Source: Candidatus Gemmiger excrementigallinarum (GTDB taxonomy: Bacteria > Bacillota > Clostridia > Oscillospirales > Ruminococcaceae). Taken from it: a stretch of DNA of 64,000 bases. A program made the position numbers and the translations under genes. The notes under the pieces were generated by a model. That model worked only from the letters and a program-made list of their open reading frames with translations, was not told the origin of the DNA and did no database searches. Shown piece after piece: positions 54,564-64,000 of this stretch. Location: contig DXBP01000052.1 of NCBI GenBank assembly GCA_019116445.1, positions 39,473-103,472 of the forward strand, read 5' to 3'. The stretch's first letter is position 1; each line of letters opens with the position of its first letter.

Positions 54564-55532
54564 ATGTTTTTCTTTAAAAAGAAGCGCGATATTTCCGAAA
54601 AGGAATTTGAAGAACAGCAGAAGATGCAGCGCGGTCTGGAAAAGACCCGCACCGGCTTCTTCCAGAACATCCTCAACACCCTGACCAACTGCCAGATCGA
54701 CGACGATCTGTACAACGATCTGGAAGAGCAGCTGATCCTGGCCGATGTGGGCCCCGCCTGCGCCGTCCGCCTGGTGGACGAACTGCGGGACGAGGTGGAG
54801 AAAAACCACCTCAAGACCGGTGAGGAAGCCCTGGATGCCCTGCGGGGCATCATCTGCCAGGAACTGACCCCCCGTTACCCCATGGAACTGGAGGGCAGCC
54901 CGGCGGTGATTCTGGTCATCGGCGTCAACGGTGTGGGCAAAACCACGACAATCGCCAAGCTGGCCCACCTGTATAAGGAACAGGGCAAGCGGGTCATGCT
55001 GGCCGCGGGCGATACCTTCCGTGCCGCCGCCAGCGAGCAGCTGGAACTCTGGGCCGACCGGGCCGGGGTGCCGCTGGTCCAGGCCGGGCAGGGGGCCGAC
55101 CCCGCCGCCGTCATTTTCGATGCGGTGAAGAGCGCCACCGCCAAGGGTTATGATATGGTCATTGCCGACACGGCGGGCCGTCTGCACAACAAAAAGGGCC
55201 TGATGGACGAGCTGGGCAAGATCTCCCGCAGTGTCAAGAAGGCCAGCCCCGAAGCCAGCCTGGAAGTGCTGCTGGTGCTGGACGCCATCACCGGCCAGAA
55301 CGCCATCAGCCAGGCCGAGGAATTCTGCCGGGCCGCCGGCGCCACCGGCGTGGTGCTCACCAAGCTGGACGGCACCCCCAAGGGCGGCTGCGCCGTCAGC
55401 GTGTGGGAAAACCTGGGCCTGCCCATCCGTTTCATCGGCGTGGGCGAAAAGATTGACGACCTCATGCCTTTCGACGCCCAGAGCTTCGTGGAATCCCTGC
55501 TGCCCGAAGTTCCCATCCACAAGGAGGACTGA
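54564..55532 (+). CDS. ftsY: Signal recognition particle receptor FtsY
   Basis: A 322-aa SRP-type GTPase that docks ribosome-nascent-chain-SRP complexes at the membrane. A short basic N-terminus (MFFFKKKR) can touch lipid. The NG domain has G1 GVNGVGKTTT (about residue 122), AGDTFRAAASEQL, DTAGRLHNKKGLM (G3) and TKLDGTPKGG (G4). The large acidic A domain of enterobacterial FtsY is absent, as usual in Firmicutes. Confidence 0.97.
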   Translation: MFFFKKKRDISEKEFEEQQKMQRGLEKTRTGFFQNILNTLTNCQIDDDLYNDLEEQLILADVGPACAVRLVDELRDEVEKNHLKTGEEALDALRGIICQELTPRYPMELEGSPAVILVIGVNGVGKTTTIAKLAHLYKEQGKRVMLAAGDTFRAAASEQLELWADRAGVPLVQAGQGADPAAVIFDAVKSATAKGYDMVIADTAGRLHNKKGLMDELGKISRSVKKASPEASLEVLLVLDAITGQNAISQAEEFCRAAGATGVVLTKLDGTPKGGCAVSVWENLGLPIRFIGVGEKIDDLMPFDAQSFVESLLPEVPIHKED

Positions 55533-55535
55533 GCC

Positions 55536-56171
55536 ATGCTGATCTGCGCTGCCAGCAACAACGCCGGCAAACTGAAAGAACTGCGCCGCATCCTGGAACG
55601 GATGGGCCACGAGGTCAAGAGCCTGCGGGAACTGGGCATCACCCTGGACCCCGAGGAAACCGGCACCACCTTTGCCGAGAATGCCCGCATCAAGGCCGAA
55701 GCCTTCTGCAAGGCCAGCGGTCTGCCCACCGTGGCCGATGACTCCGGCCTGTGTGTGGATGCCCTGCACGGTGCCCCCGGTGTTTACAGCGCCCGCTATG
55801 CCGGGCACCACGGGGACGATGCCGCCAACAACGCCAAACTCCTGCAGGAGATGCAGAACGTCCCGGCGGAAAACCGCACCGCGCGGTTTGTGTCGGCGGT
55901 CTGCTTCCTGCTGCCCGACGGCCGGGAACTGCTGGTGGAAGGGGAGTGCCCCGGCACCGTGGCTTTCACCGAAACCGGCTCCAACGGCTTCGGCTACGAC
56001 CCGCTGTTCGTGCCTGACCGGGTGGGTCTGCCCGACGGCACTACCATTGAAAACACCGCCCGCCGCAGCTATGCCGAACTGGCCGACGGCGAAAAGGACG
56101 CCATCAGCCACCGCGGCCGCGCCATGGAAAAACTGGATGCGCAGCTGCCGGCTTTCCTGGGGCAGGCGTGA
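55536..56171 (+). CDS. rdgB: XTP/dITP pyrophosphatase (RdgB/HAM1 family)
   Basis: A 211-aa nucleotide house-cleaning enzyme that removes dITP and XTP. Family blocks are CAASNNAGKLKELRRIL, FAENARIKAEAFCKASG, VADDSGLCVDAL and SNGFGYDPLFVP, with SHRGRAMEKL near the C-terminus. It begins 3 bp after ftsY. Confidence 0.95.
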   Translation: MLICAASNNAGKLKELRRILERMGHEVKSLRELGITLDPEETGTTFAENARIKAEAFCKASGLPTVADDSGLCVDALHGAPGVYSARYAGHHGDDAANNAKLLQEMQNVPAENRTARFVSAVCFLLPDGRELLVEGECPGTVAFTETGSNGFGYDPLFVPDRVGLPDGTTIENTARRSYAELADGEKDAISHRGRAMEKLDAQLPAFLGQA

Positions 56172-56216
56172 CCCGCTGCCGCCCCGCCGCATACCATAAT
56201 CATAAGGAGAAACGAT

Positions 56217-56516
56217 ATGCTCAACAGCAAACAGCGCGCGGCCCTGCGCGGCGCCGCCAATACCCTTGACCCCGTGTTCCAGATCGGCAAGGGCGAGATC
56301 GACGAAACTCTGATCCAGGGCGTGGGCGACTGCCTGGCTGCCCGGGAACTGATCAAAGTGAAGGTGCTGGAAAACAGCGAGTATTCCGCCAAGGAAGCCG
56401 CGAACATTCTGGCAGAGGCCCTTTCCGCCGACTGCGTGCAGGTCATCGGCCGCAAGTTCGTGCTGTTCAAACAGAAACCCAAAGAGAGCGCTTTCGCCGC
56501 CCTGCTGGCAAAATGA
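56217..56516 (+). CDS. yhbY: CRM-domain RNA-binding protein YhbY
   Basis: A 99-aa CRM-fold protein associated with 50S ribosome assembly. The conserved segments are LNSKQRAALRGAANTLDPV, QIGKGEIDETLIQGV, and the C-terminal VQVIGRKFVLFKQ. AAGGAGAAACGAT gives the ribosome site. It overlaps nadD by four bases. This is the clostridial yhbY-nadD-yqeK cluster. Confidence 0.93.
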   Translation: MLNSKQRAALRGAANTLDPVFQIGKGEIDETLIQGVGDCLAARELIKVKVLENSEYSAKEAANILAEALSADCVQVIGRKFVLFKQKPKESAFAALLAK

Positions 56517-57127
56517 AAGTGCTCCTCTACGGCGGCACCTTTGATCCGCCCCACAACGGCCACATGAACAATCTGCAGGCTGCCCTGGAACGGGTACAGC
56601 CCGACCGGGCCATCGTCATGCCTGCGGGCATCCCGCCCCACAAGGCGGCCAGTGCCACCCCGGGCGCAGTGCGCCTGGCCATGTGCCAGTGCTTCACGGC
56701 GCTGTCCCCGGCGGTAGAAGTCAGCGACTGGGAGATCCGCCAGGGGGGCCGCAGTTATACGGTCCATACGCTGGAAATGCTGCGGGACCGTTACCCCGGG
56801 GCGCAGCTGTATCTGAGCGTGGGCAGTGATATGCTGCTGGGGTTCCAGAAATGGCGCCGCTGGCAGGATATTCTGCAGATGGCCGACCTGGTGGTGGAAA
56901 GCCGCCGTCCCGGGGACGAAGCCGCCCTGCGCGGCGCTGCCGAAGCGCTGCAGGCAGCAGGAGGCCGGGTGCTTTTTGCCCATGCCGAAAGTTACCCCTG
57001 TGCTTCCAGCGACCTGCGCACCGGCAAAATCCCCCGTGACCGGTGGCCGCAGTATCTGCCGCCGCCGGTGCTGCAAGTGATCCAATCGCAGGGCCTCTAC
57101 CGTGGGGCAGACCCCCTGCCGGAATAG
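56513..57127 (+). CDS. nadD: Nicotinate-nucleotide adenylyltransferase
   Basis: A 204-aa nucleotidyltransferase that makes deamido-NAD from nicotinate mononucleotide and ATP. The HxGH-type motif is GGTFDPPHNGHMNNL at the N-terminus. LYLSVGSDMLLGFQKW is the central substrate segment. The C-terminal SSSDLRTGKI carries the ISSTxIR-like adenylyl site. The start overlaps yhbY (ATGA). Confidence 0.94.
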   Translation: MKVLLYGGTFDPPHNGHMNNLQAALERVQPDRAIVMPAGIPPHKAASATPGAVRLAMCQCFTALSPAVEVSDWEIRQGGRSYTVHTLEMLRDRYPGAQLYLSVGSDMLLGFQKWRRWQDILQMADLVVESRRPGDEAALRGAAEALQAAGGRVLFAHAESYPCASSDLRTGKIPRDRWPQYLPPPVLQVIQSQGLYRGADPLPE

Positions 57128-57141
57128 GGAGGAACGATGCC

Positions 57142-57711
57142 ATGACCTGTGAAGAAGCCAAAAAACTGGTCAAACCGCGTCTGGGCCAAAAGCGCTGGAC
57201 GCACACCAAAAATGTAAAAAAAATGGCAGTGCAGTTGGCTGAACGATGGGGCGAAAACCCTGAAAAAGCGGCCTTGGCGGCCCTTTTGCACGATAGCGCT
57301 AAGGAACTGCCCCGGGATGCCCTGTTGCAGATTTTTGCCGACAATGCTATAATAGCAGAAAATGCCCCGGCGCGCCCTGCGGCCATCTGGCACGGTATTG
57401 CCGCCGCCATTGTGGCCGAAACCCAGTGGGGGGTGACCGACCCGGAGATCCTGTCGGCTATCCGCTGCCATACCACCGGCAAGCCGGGCATGAGCCTGCT
57501 GGATAAGATCCTGTATCTGGCCGATATGACCAGCGCCGAACGCGACTGGCCTGGTGTGGAAGAACTGCGCCGGCTGGAGATGGAGGATCTGGACCAGGCG
57601 CTGTGTGTGGCGCTGAAGCAGAGCATTGATTTTGTAAAAGAAAAAGGCGGCGAACTCGACCCCGAGAGCGTGGCCGCATACGAGTATCAAAAGGCGCAGC
57701 TGGCCCGGTGA
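57142..57711 (+). CDS. yqeK: HD-domain protein YqeK (Ap4A hydrolase type)
   Basis: A 189-aa HD-superfamily phosphohydrolase. The metal motif is in ALAALLHDSAKELPRDAL, preceded by the histidine in RWTHTKNVKKMAVQLAERW, and followed by AIWHGIAAAIVA and ILYLADMTSAERDWPGVEEL. YqeK proteins split diadenosine tetraphosphate symmetrically in Gram-positive bacteria. The start at 57142 follows GGGAGGAACGATGCC; the longer frame runs into nadD. It sits 14 bp after nadD. Confidence 0.92.
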   Translation: MTCEEAKKLVKPRLGQKRWTHTKNVKKMAVQLAERWGENPEKAALAALLHDSAKELPRDALLQIFADNAIIAENAPARPAAIWHGIAAAIVAETQWGVTDPEILSAIRCHTTGKPGMSLLDKILYLADMTSAERDWPGVEELRRLEMEDLDQALCVALKQSIDFVKEKGGELDPESVAAYEYQKAQLAR

Positions 57712-57762
57712 AAGAGCCCTGCGCCGCAGACGTGAAATGCGATGAACAGGGAGGAAACGTCC

Positions 57763-59706
57763 ATGAGCGAACCGCGTAAGGTCTATACCGGCGGAGCTTC
57801 CGGCAGTCCGTATTCGGCAGCCCAGTCCCGCGCGGCCGGTTCCGGTATGCCGGACCAGGATCAGTACGAAGCCGCACGCCGCCGTGCCCAGCAGCTGGCC
57901 AACCAGAATGCCCGCCGCCGCGTAGTGCAGCAGCCTGTGCGCGCTGCGCAGGGGCGGCACATCCGCCAGACCCCGCCGCCGGCGCAGGAACCTGTCCAGC
58001 AGCCTGTACAGCAGCCGGTGGAGCCCCAGACTCCGCCGCCGGTACAGCAGCCCGAAGCGCCGCGGGAACTGACCCACGCCCAGCGCCAGGCCATGGCCTA
58101 CCGTGCCGCTGCCGAGCGCAAGTACGGCAACACGGTGCAGTTCCCCACCCAGCGCCGCACGGTGCGTCAGCCCTCTCAGCCTTCCCAGGCGCCCCAGGCA
58201 GCCCGCCCCCGCGCCCAGGTGCAGAACCTGGATGTGCGCAATACCAAAGGCAGCAAACCTGCATACGATTATAATGCCGACGTTCCCGCTTCGGGCGGTA
58301 TCCAGATGGAGGAAGCCGCGCCGGCCAAGCGCCGTGCCCAGGATTCCGGCGCCGAAAAATCTACCTACCGTTCCGCCAAAGCAAGCGGCGGCAACGGCGG
58401 CCGCAAGCCCCCCCGGGACGGTGATACGCCCCGCGGCAAGAAGAGCGGCAAAAAGGGCGATGACGGCGGCAAGGGCGGCAAAGGCAAAAAGAAAAAGAAG
58501 GGCCTGTGGTGGAAGATTCTGCTGGCGACCCTGTGCATCATTCTTTTGATCTTCGGCGGTGCCTATGCGTTCATTATGGCCGCCATCGCCCCCGAAGGCG
58601 GTGCCATCAAGATCAGCCAGCTGATCAACACCCCCAAGGAATTCCAGGGTAAGGAACTGAACATCCTGGTCACCGGCGTGGACCGTTCCAGCACCGGGGA
58701 CCTTTCGGCCGGTGCCGCTAACGATACCGACGTCAACGACGGTATGACCGATATGATCCTCTACGTCCATTTCAACAACGAAACGGGCGAACTGAAGATG
58801 CTGCAGATCCCCCGTGATATGATCGTCACCACCGACCGCAGCGTTTCCGGCAACTACCGTATCAACGCCGTGGCCAAGACCCAGGGCTCCGACAGCAACA
58901 ACAATATGGCCGCCCTCTGCGAACTGGTGGCCGATCAGCTCAAGGTGCCCATCGACGGCTACATGACCATCCGTCTGGAGATGCTGGTCGAACTGGTGGA
59001 CCTCTTCGGCGGCGTGGAGCTTTATGTTCCGCAGGAGATGGACTACGGCGGAAGCCACCTGGATGAGGGTTACCAGACCCTGAACGGTGCCGCCTGCGAA
59101 TTCCTGCTGCGTACCCGTAAGATCTATCCCGATGGCGACATTGGCCGCCTGAACATGCAGCGCCAGTTCTACGCGGCGCTGTTCCGCAAGCTCAAGAGCA
59201 TCGGCAACATCTGGGACGTGGCCAAGCTGACCCCGGCGGTCCTCAATTATATGGAAACCGACCTCAGCGCTTCCCAGCTGGTCAGCTTTGCGGTCAGTAT
59301 GCTCAATGTGGACAGCAACAATATCATGATCTGTCAGCTGCCGGTGAAGATGGGCCAGCTGTACCAGGGCGAATCGGTGGTCTATCCGGCCCGCCAGGAG
59401 GACGCCGACCTGCTGAACCAGTATTTCCGCGAGAATACCGGCCCGGTGGACGCCAGCCAGCTGAATCTTTGCGACAGCGCCTCGGTACTGGGCTTCGACA
59501 TCAGCGGTCTGACCGCTACCGACCCCAACATCCAGCAGATGGGCGGCCTGATGAGTGAAGCCGACAAGGCCCAGCATAGCAACAACCTGGACGGCTCCGC
59601 CGGTGTGGTCGACGTGACCGAGAGCGAGAGCACCGACACAAGCAGTTCCTCGGACAGCAGTTCCGACAGTACGTCTGAGGAAGATTCCGGCGATTCCGCC
59701 GCCTGA
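57763..59706 (+). CDS. LytR-CpsA-Psr (LCP) family protein with long disordered N-terminus
   Basis: A 647-aa protein that probably attaches anionic glycans to peptidoglycan. Residues 1-245 are cytoplasmic and disordered, rich in Q, P and R, with repeats such as PVQQPVQQPVEPQ, ending in a lysine/glycine stretch. One membrane helix (WKILLATLCIILLIFGGAYAF, after KKKKKGLW) follows. Then comes the LCP domain: NILVTGVDRS, DGMTDMILYVHF, LQIPRDMIV, YRINAVAKT, and the arginines in FLLRTRKIYPDGDIGRLNMQ. The C-terminus is a serine/aspartate-rich tail. ATG 57763 is chosen for GGAGGAAACGTCC. Confidence 0.88.
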   Translation: MSEPRKVYTGGASGSPYSAAQSRAAGSGMPDQDQYEAARRRAQQLANQNARRRVVQQPVRAAQGRHIRQTPPPAQEPVQQPVQQPVEPQTPPPVQQPEAPRELTHAQRQAMAYRAAAERKYGNTVQFPTQRRTVRQPSQPSQAPQAARPRAQVQNLDVRNTKGSKPAYDYNADVPASGGIQMEEAAPAKRRAQDSGAEKSTYRSAKASGGNGGRKPPRDGDTPRGKKSGKKGDDGGKGGKGKKKKKGLWWKILLATLCIILLIFGGAYAFIMAAIAPEGGAIKISQLINTPKEFQGKELNILVTGVDRSSTGDLSAGAANDTDVNDGMTDMILYVHFNNETGELKMLQIPRDMIVTTDRSVSGNYRINAVAKTQGSDSNNNMAALCELVADQLKVPIDGYMTIRLEMLVELVDLFGGVELYVPQEMDYGGSHLDEGYQTLNGAACEFLLRTRKIYPDGDIGRLNMQRQFYAALFRKLKSIGNIWDVAKLTPAVLNYMETDLSASQLVSFAVSMLNVDSNNIMICQLPVKMGQLYQGESVVYPARQEDADLLNQYFRENTGPVDASQLNLCDSASVLGFDISGLTATDPNIQQMGGLMSEADKAQHSNNLDGSAGVVDVTESESTDTSSSSDSSSDSTSEEDSGDSAA

Positions 59707-59732
59707 TTTACAAATAGGAGTTTTACCCAATT

Positions 59733-60107
59733 ATGGAGAGCAGAGAACTTGCCATCCGTCTGGCCCGTGCGCTGGACGCCAAAAAAGCCCTCAACGTCCA
59801 CATTCTGGCCGTGGAGGATCTGACCACCGTGACCGAGTACTTCGTCATTGCCACCGGTACGTCCACCACCCATGTGGGCGCCCTGGCCGATGAGGCGGAG
59901 TTCCAGCTGGGGCGCCAGGGCGTCAACGTCCTGCGCACCGAAGGCCACGACGGCAAACGCTGGGTGCTGCTGGATTACGGCAGCGTCATTGTGCATGTCT
60001 TTACGCAGGAAGCGCATGACTACTACGACCTGGAGCACCTCTGGGCCGATGCGACGCCTGTGCCTGCCAGCGAATGGCTGGAAGAAAAAACCGAGACCGC
60101 AGAATAA
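59733..60107 (+). CDS. rsfS: Ribosomal silencing factor RsfS
   Basis: A 124-aa protein that binds L14 and blocks subunit joining in starvation. The family core reads LNVHILAVEDLTTVTEYFVIAT, followed by EGHDGKRWVLLDYGSVIVHVF and EAHDYYDLEHLWADA. It follows the LCP gene by 26 bp and precedes leuS, as in many Clostridia. Confidence 0.95.
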   Translation: MESRELAIRLARALDAKKALNVHILAVEDLTTVTEYFVIATGTSTTHVGALADEAEFQLGRQGVNVLRTEGHDGKRWVLLDYGSVIVHVFTQEAHDYYDLEHLWADATPVPASEWLEEKTETAE

Positions 60108-60137
60108 GCGGCGGCTCGAGTGGGGAGAGAAGTTATT

Positions 60138-62225
<2,088 letters not shown>

Positions 62226-62681
62226 GCTGTTACCAACCGCACCATCAAGAAGGTGGGCGAGGACATCGACGCCCTCAAGGCCAACACCGCCATTGCCCAG
62301 CTGATGATCTACGTCAACGCCCTCAGCGACCACGGCGGTGCCAACCGCGCCGAGTACGAGGTCCTGCTGCAGCTGCTCAACCCCTTCGCGCCTCACATGA
62401 CCGAGGAACTGTGGCAGCAGCTGGGCCACACCGAACAGCTGGCCTACCATGCCTGGCCCACCTACGACGAGGCCAAGTGTGTGGAGCAGACCATCGAGAT
62501 CGCTGTGCAGGTGAACGGCAAGGTGAAGGCCCGCATCCAGGTGCCCGCCGCCATCGAGAATGCTGATGCCATTGCCCGTGCCAAAGAGGAACCGGCTGTG
62601 GCCGAAGCTATCGCAGGCAAGACCATCGCCAAGGAGATCTACGTCAAGGGCAAACTGGTCAACATCGCCGTCAAAGGCTAA
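62226..62681 (+). pseudogene. leuS: Leucyl-tRNA synthetase, C-terminal remainder after the TAG
   Basis: Direct in-frame continuation of leuS: anticodon-binding helices (LKANTAIAQLMIYVNAL, LLQLLNPFAPHMTEELWQQLG) and the C-terminal domain (VQVNGKVKARIQVPAAI, KEIYVKGKLVNIAV). The first usable start codon is GTG 62253, with no properly spaced ribosome site, so separate translation is unlikely. A complete family C-terminus with no other damage argues for a very recent mutation, a sequence error or readthrough. Confidence 0.75.
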
Positions 62682-62693
62682 AAAACACGTTTC

Positions 62694-62727
62694 GGGTGCC
62701 GCTCCGCGAGGGGGCGGCGCCCTTTTT
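62694..62727 (+). terminator. Terminator of leuS
   Basis: GGGTGCCGCTCC (62694-62705) pairs with GGGGCGGCGCCC (62711-62722) with two wobbles, followed by five T. Confidence 0.8.
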
Positions 62728-62734
62728 CTGTCTA

Positions 62735-62763
62735 TTTACAATATCCTCTTAAAAAGGTATAAT
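62735..62763 (+). promoter_or_regulatory. Promoter of the GT2 gene
   Basis: TTTACA (62735-62740), 17-bp spacer, TATAAT (62758-62763). Confidence 0.8.
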
Positions 62764-62807
62764 AGTACCATAGTTTTGCCGCTTTTGGCAGGAAAGCAGG
62801 TTGCACC

Positions 62808-63749
62808 ATGCTGATCAGTCTGATCGTACCATGTTATAACGAGGAAGAGGCCATGCCTCTTTTTTATCAGGAAGCCAGCCGTGTGGCGGCGGAAATGAAA
62901 ACCACCCACGGGGCAGATTTTGAGTTTATCTTTGTGGATGACGGCTCCCGGGACGGCACGCTGCGCGTAGCCCGGGAACTGCATAAGCAGGACGCCCGGG
63001 TGCGGTATGTTTCCTTCAGCCGCAACTTCGGCAAGGAAGCAGGCATCTACGCAGGCCTTCAGGCCGCCAAAGGTGATTATGTGGCTACCATGGACGCCGA
63101 CCTGCAGGACCCGCCGGCCCTGCTGCCTGCCATGCTGGACACGCTGCTCTCCGGTGAGTATGACTGTGCCGCCACCCGCCGCACCACCCGTAAAGGGGAA
63201 CCGCCCCTGCGCAGCTGGTTTGCCAAAAAGTTTTACCAGATCATCAATAAAATGTCGGATACCGAGATCGTGGACGGCGCCCGGGATTTCCGGCTCATGA
63301 GCCGCAAAATGGTCAACGCCGTGCTCAGCATGGCGGAGTACAACCGCTTCAGCAAGGGCATTTTCAGCTGGGTGGGCTTCAAGACCAAGTGGTTCGATTA
63401 CGAAAATATTGAACGGGTGGCCGGCACCACCAAGTGGAATTTCTGGGGCCTGTTCAAGTATTCCATCGAGGGTATCGTGGGCTTTTCCACCACGCCGCTG
63501 CTGGTGGCAGCCGGTGTGGGCGTGCTGTTCTGTGTGCTGGCCTTCATCGGCATCCTCTTTGTAGTGGTCCGTGCCCTGGCCTTTGGCGACCCCACTTCCG
63601 GCTGGCCCAGCCTGGTTTGCATCATCCTGCTGTGCAGCGGTGTGCAGCTGTTCTGCACCGGCATTGTGGGCGAATACCTGGCCAAAACCTACCTGGAAGT
63701 AAAACACCGGCCTATCTATATCGTGGCCGAAACCGAGGAAGGCCGCTGA
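62808..63749 (+). CDS. Glycosyltransferase family 2, polyprenyl-phosphate type (GtrB/DPM1-like)
   Basis: A 313-aa membrane glycosyltransferase. The GT-A domain has LISLIVPCYNEEEAMPLF, FIFVDDGSRDGTL and ATMDADLQDPPAL with the DxD metal motif, then DGARDFRLMSRKMVNA. Two C-terminal membrane helices (from STTPLLVAAGVGVLFCVLAF and VCIILLCSGVQLFCTGIVG) complete the GtrB-like plan. Such enzymes load a hexose on undecaprenyl phosphate for transfer outside by GT-C enzymes. It is a single gene with its own promoter and terminator. Confidence 0.9.
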   Translation: MLISLIVPCYNEEEAMPLFYQEASRVAAEMKTTHGADFEFIFVDDGSRDGTLRVARELHKQDARVRYVSFSRNFGKEAGIYAGLQAAKGDYVATMDADLQDPPALLPAMLDTLLSGEYDCAATRRTTRKGEPPLRSWFAKKFYQIINKMSDTEIVDGARDFRLMSRKMVNAVLSMAEYNRFSKGIFSWVGFKTKWFDYENIERVAGTTKWNFWGLFKYSIEGIVGFSTTPLLVAAGVGVLFCVLAFIGILFVVVRALAFGDPTSGWPSLVCIILLCSGVQLFCTGIVGEYLAKTYLEVKHRPIYIVAETEEGR

Positions 63750-63765
63750 TCCTGTTTTGCCAATA

Positions 63766-63801
63766 AAAAATCCCGACGGGAAATTTCCCGTCGGGATTTT
63801 T
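63766..63801. terminator. Perfectly palindromic terminator after the GT2 gene
   Basis: AAAAATCCCGACGGGAAA followed at once by its exact complement TTTCCCGTCGGGATTTTT. Confidence 0.9.
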
Positions 63802-63874
63802 GTTGTATAACGAAAACCACTCGCTAGGCGAGTGGTTCAAAAGAAGACTATAGTCGATGCTGCAGAAAGAAAAA

Positions 63875-63931
63875 CTCCCTTTGCTATAATGGAAATGCGG
63901 TCTGCCAACTGCACAAGCCAAGCAAAGGGAG
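63875..63931 (+). promoter_or_regulatory. Hairpin that hides the tnpA ribosome-binding site
   Basis: CTCCCTTTGCT (63875-63885) is perfectly complementary to AGCAAAGGGAG (63921-63931), whose GGGAG is the ribosome site of tnpA. Sequestration of the transposase ribosome site is an established control of IS200. Confidence 0.75.
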
Positions 63932-63941
63932 GTCATTCGGA

Positions 63942-64000
63942 GTGAACGACGTAAATAGTTTATCGCACACAAGCTGGAATTGCAAATATCATATAGTATT
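63942..64000 (+). CDS. tnpA: IS200-type Y1 transposase TnpA, N-terminus (cut by window edge)
   Basis: Begins with GTG 63942, eleven bases after GGGAGG. The 19 visible residues include SLSHTSWNCKYHIV, the hallmark N-terminus of IS200 transposases (SLSHTxWxCKYHIVF). The catalytic HUH motif and tyrosine would lie outside the window. The enzyme moves single-stranded DNA by a peel-and-paste route. Confidence 0.85.
   Translation, partial: MNDVNSLSHTSWNCKYHIV

Larger units (their letters stand above)
63815..64000 (+). mobile_element. IS200-family (IS200/IS605) insertion sequence, left end
   Basis: A subterminal hairpin AACCACTCGC-TAG-GCGAGTGGTT (63815-63837) is the type of DNA hairpin recognised by Y1 transposases. 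About 105 bp further on, the tnpA reading frame begins. A second hairpin covers the tnpA ribosome site. The true left boundary lies near 63803-63815 and the right end is beyond the window. IS200 elements have no terminal inverted repeats and make no target duplication, so the exact edge cannot be fixed here. Confidence 0.85.

Noticed and set aside
57763..58500. Tandem DNA repeats in the LCP gene N-terminus
   Set aside because: The Q/P-rich protein repeats are short and irregular; they look like ordinary disordered low-complexity sequence rather than a DNA repeat array.

Overview
The window is a chromosomal stretch of a high-GC, Gram-positive Clostridia genome. Gene content and order (argS next to a DUF1934 gene, infC-rpmI-rplT, plsX-rnc-smc-ftsY, yhbY-nadD-yqeK-LCP-rsfS-leuS), the amino-acid composition and the sigma-A type promoters fit the Oscillospiraceae/Ruminococcaceae (Faecalibacterium, Gemmiger, Subdoligranulum relatives). 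That assignment is inference from synteny and style, not from a search.

Layout. 1-13.5 kb: housekeeping genes, mostly single units, each with a promoter and terminator (end of a beta-propeller-like protein, typA, a CBS-domain pyrophosphatase, citrate synthase, pyrG, cysK, an RNA methyltransferase, an MFS transporter, a zinc-dependent phospholipase-C-like protein and a cyclophilin). 13.6-21.9 kb: one envelope-type operon with a LegB-like sugar-nucleotide dehydratase, a DUF2142 membrane protein and a tandemly duplicated two-gene module (large polytopic membrane protein plus small two-TM protein). 21.9-23.7 kb, minus strand: an Lrp regulator, a zinc-ribbon membrane protein and a GT2 glycosyltransferase. 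24-28.7 kb: a small-RNA-like locus, then a MarR regulator with a heterodimeric ABC exporter. 29-36.9 kb: rny, a racemase-like gene, metG, an EamA transporter, tatD, a 77-aa protein, a GNAT acetyltransferase and a membrane-anchored XRE regulator.

36.9-38.1 kb holds no credible gene. It has the signature of a roughly 1-kb structured non-coding RNA on the minus strand: promoter, many short perfect hairpins, internal repeats, a possible long-range helix and a strong terminator. 38.1-42.3 kb, minus: ddl-murI-DUF1934-argS. 42.4-43.8 kb: infC (AUC start, leader with attenuator-like terminator), rpmI and rplT. 43.9-62.7 kb: a long co-directional block for RNA modification, DNA topology, lipid and NAD synthesis, SRP targeting, chromosome condensation and ribosome assembly. 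It ends in a leuS gene interrupted by an in-frame TAG. 62.8-64 kb: a GT2 glycosyltransferase and the left end of an IS200-family insertion sequence that runs out of the window.

The signals least explained by ordinary annotation are: (1) the giant minus-strand RNA candidate at 36.9-37.9 kb; (2) a three-hairpin element directly downstream of the typA and cysK stop codons, with stems of different sequence that stay perfectly paired around a nearly identical 15-nt loop, plus a shortened copy after the pyrophosphatase gene; (3) the amber codon in leuS; (4) the duplicated membrane-protein module; (5) a small RNA with a C-rich loop at 23.96-24.05 kb.
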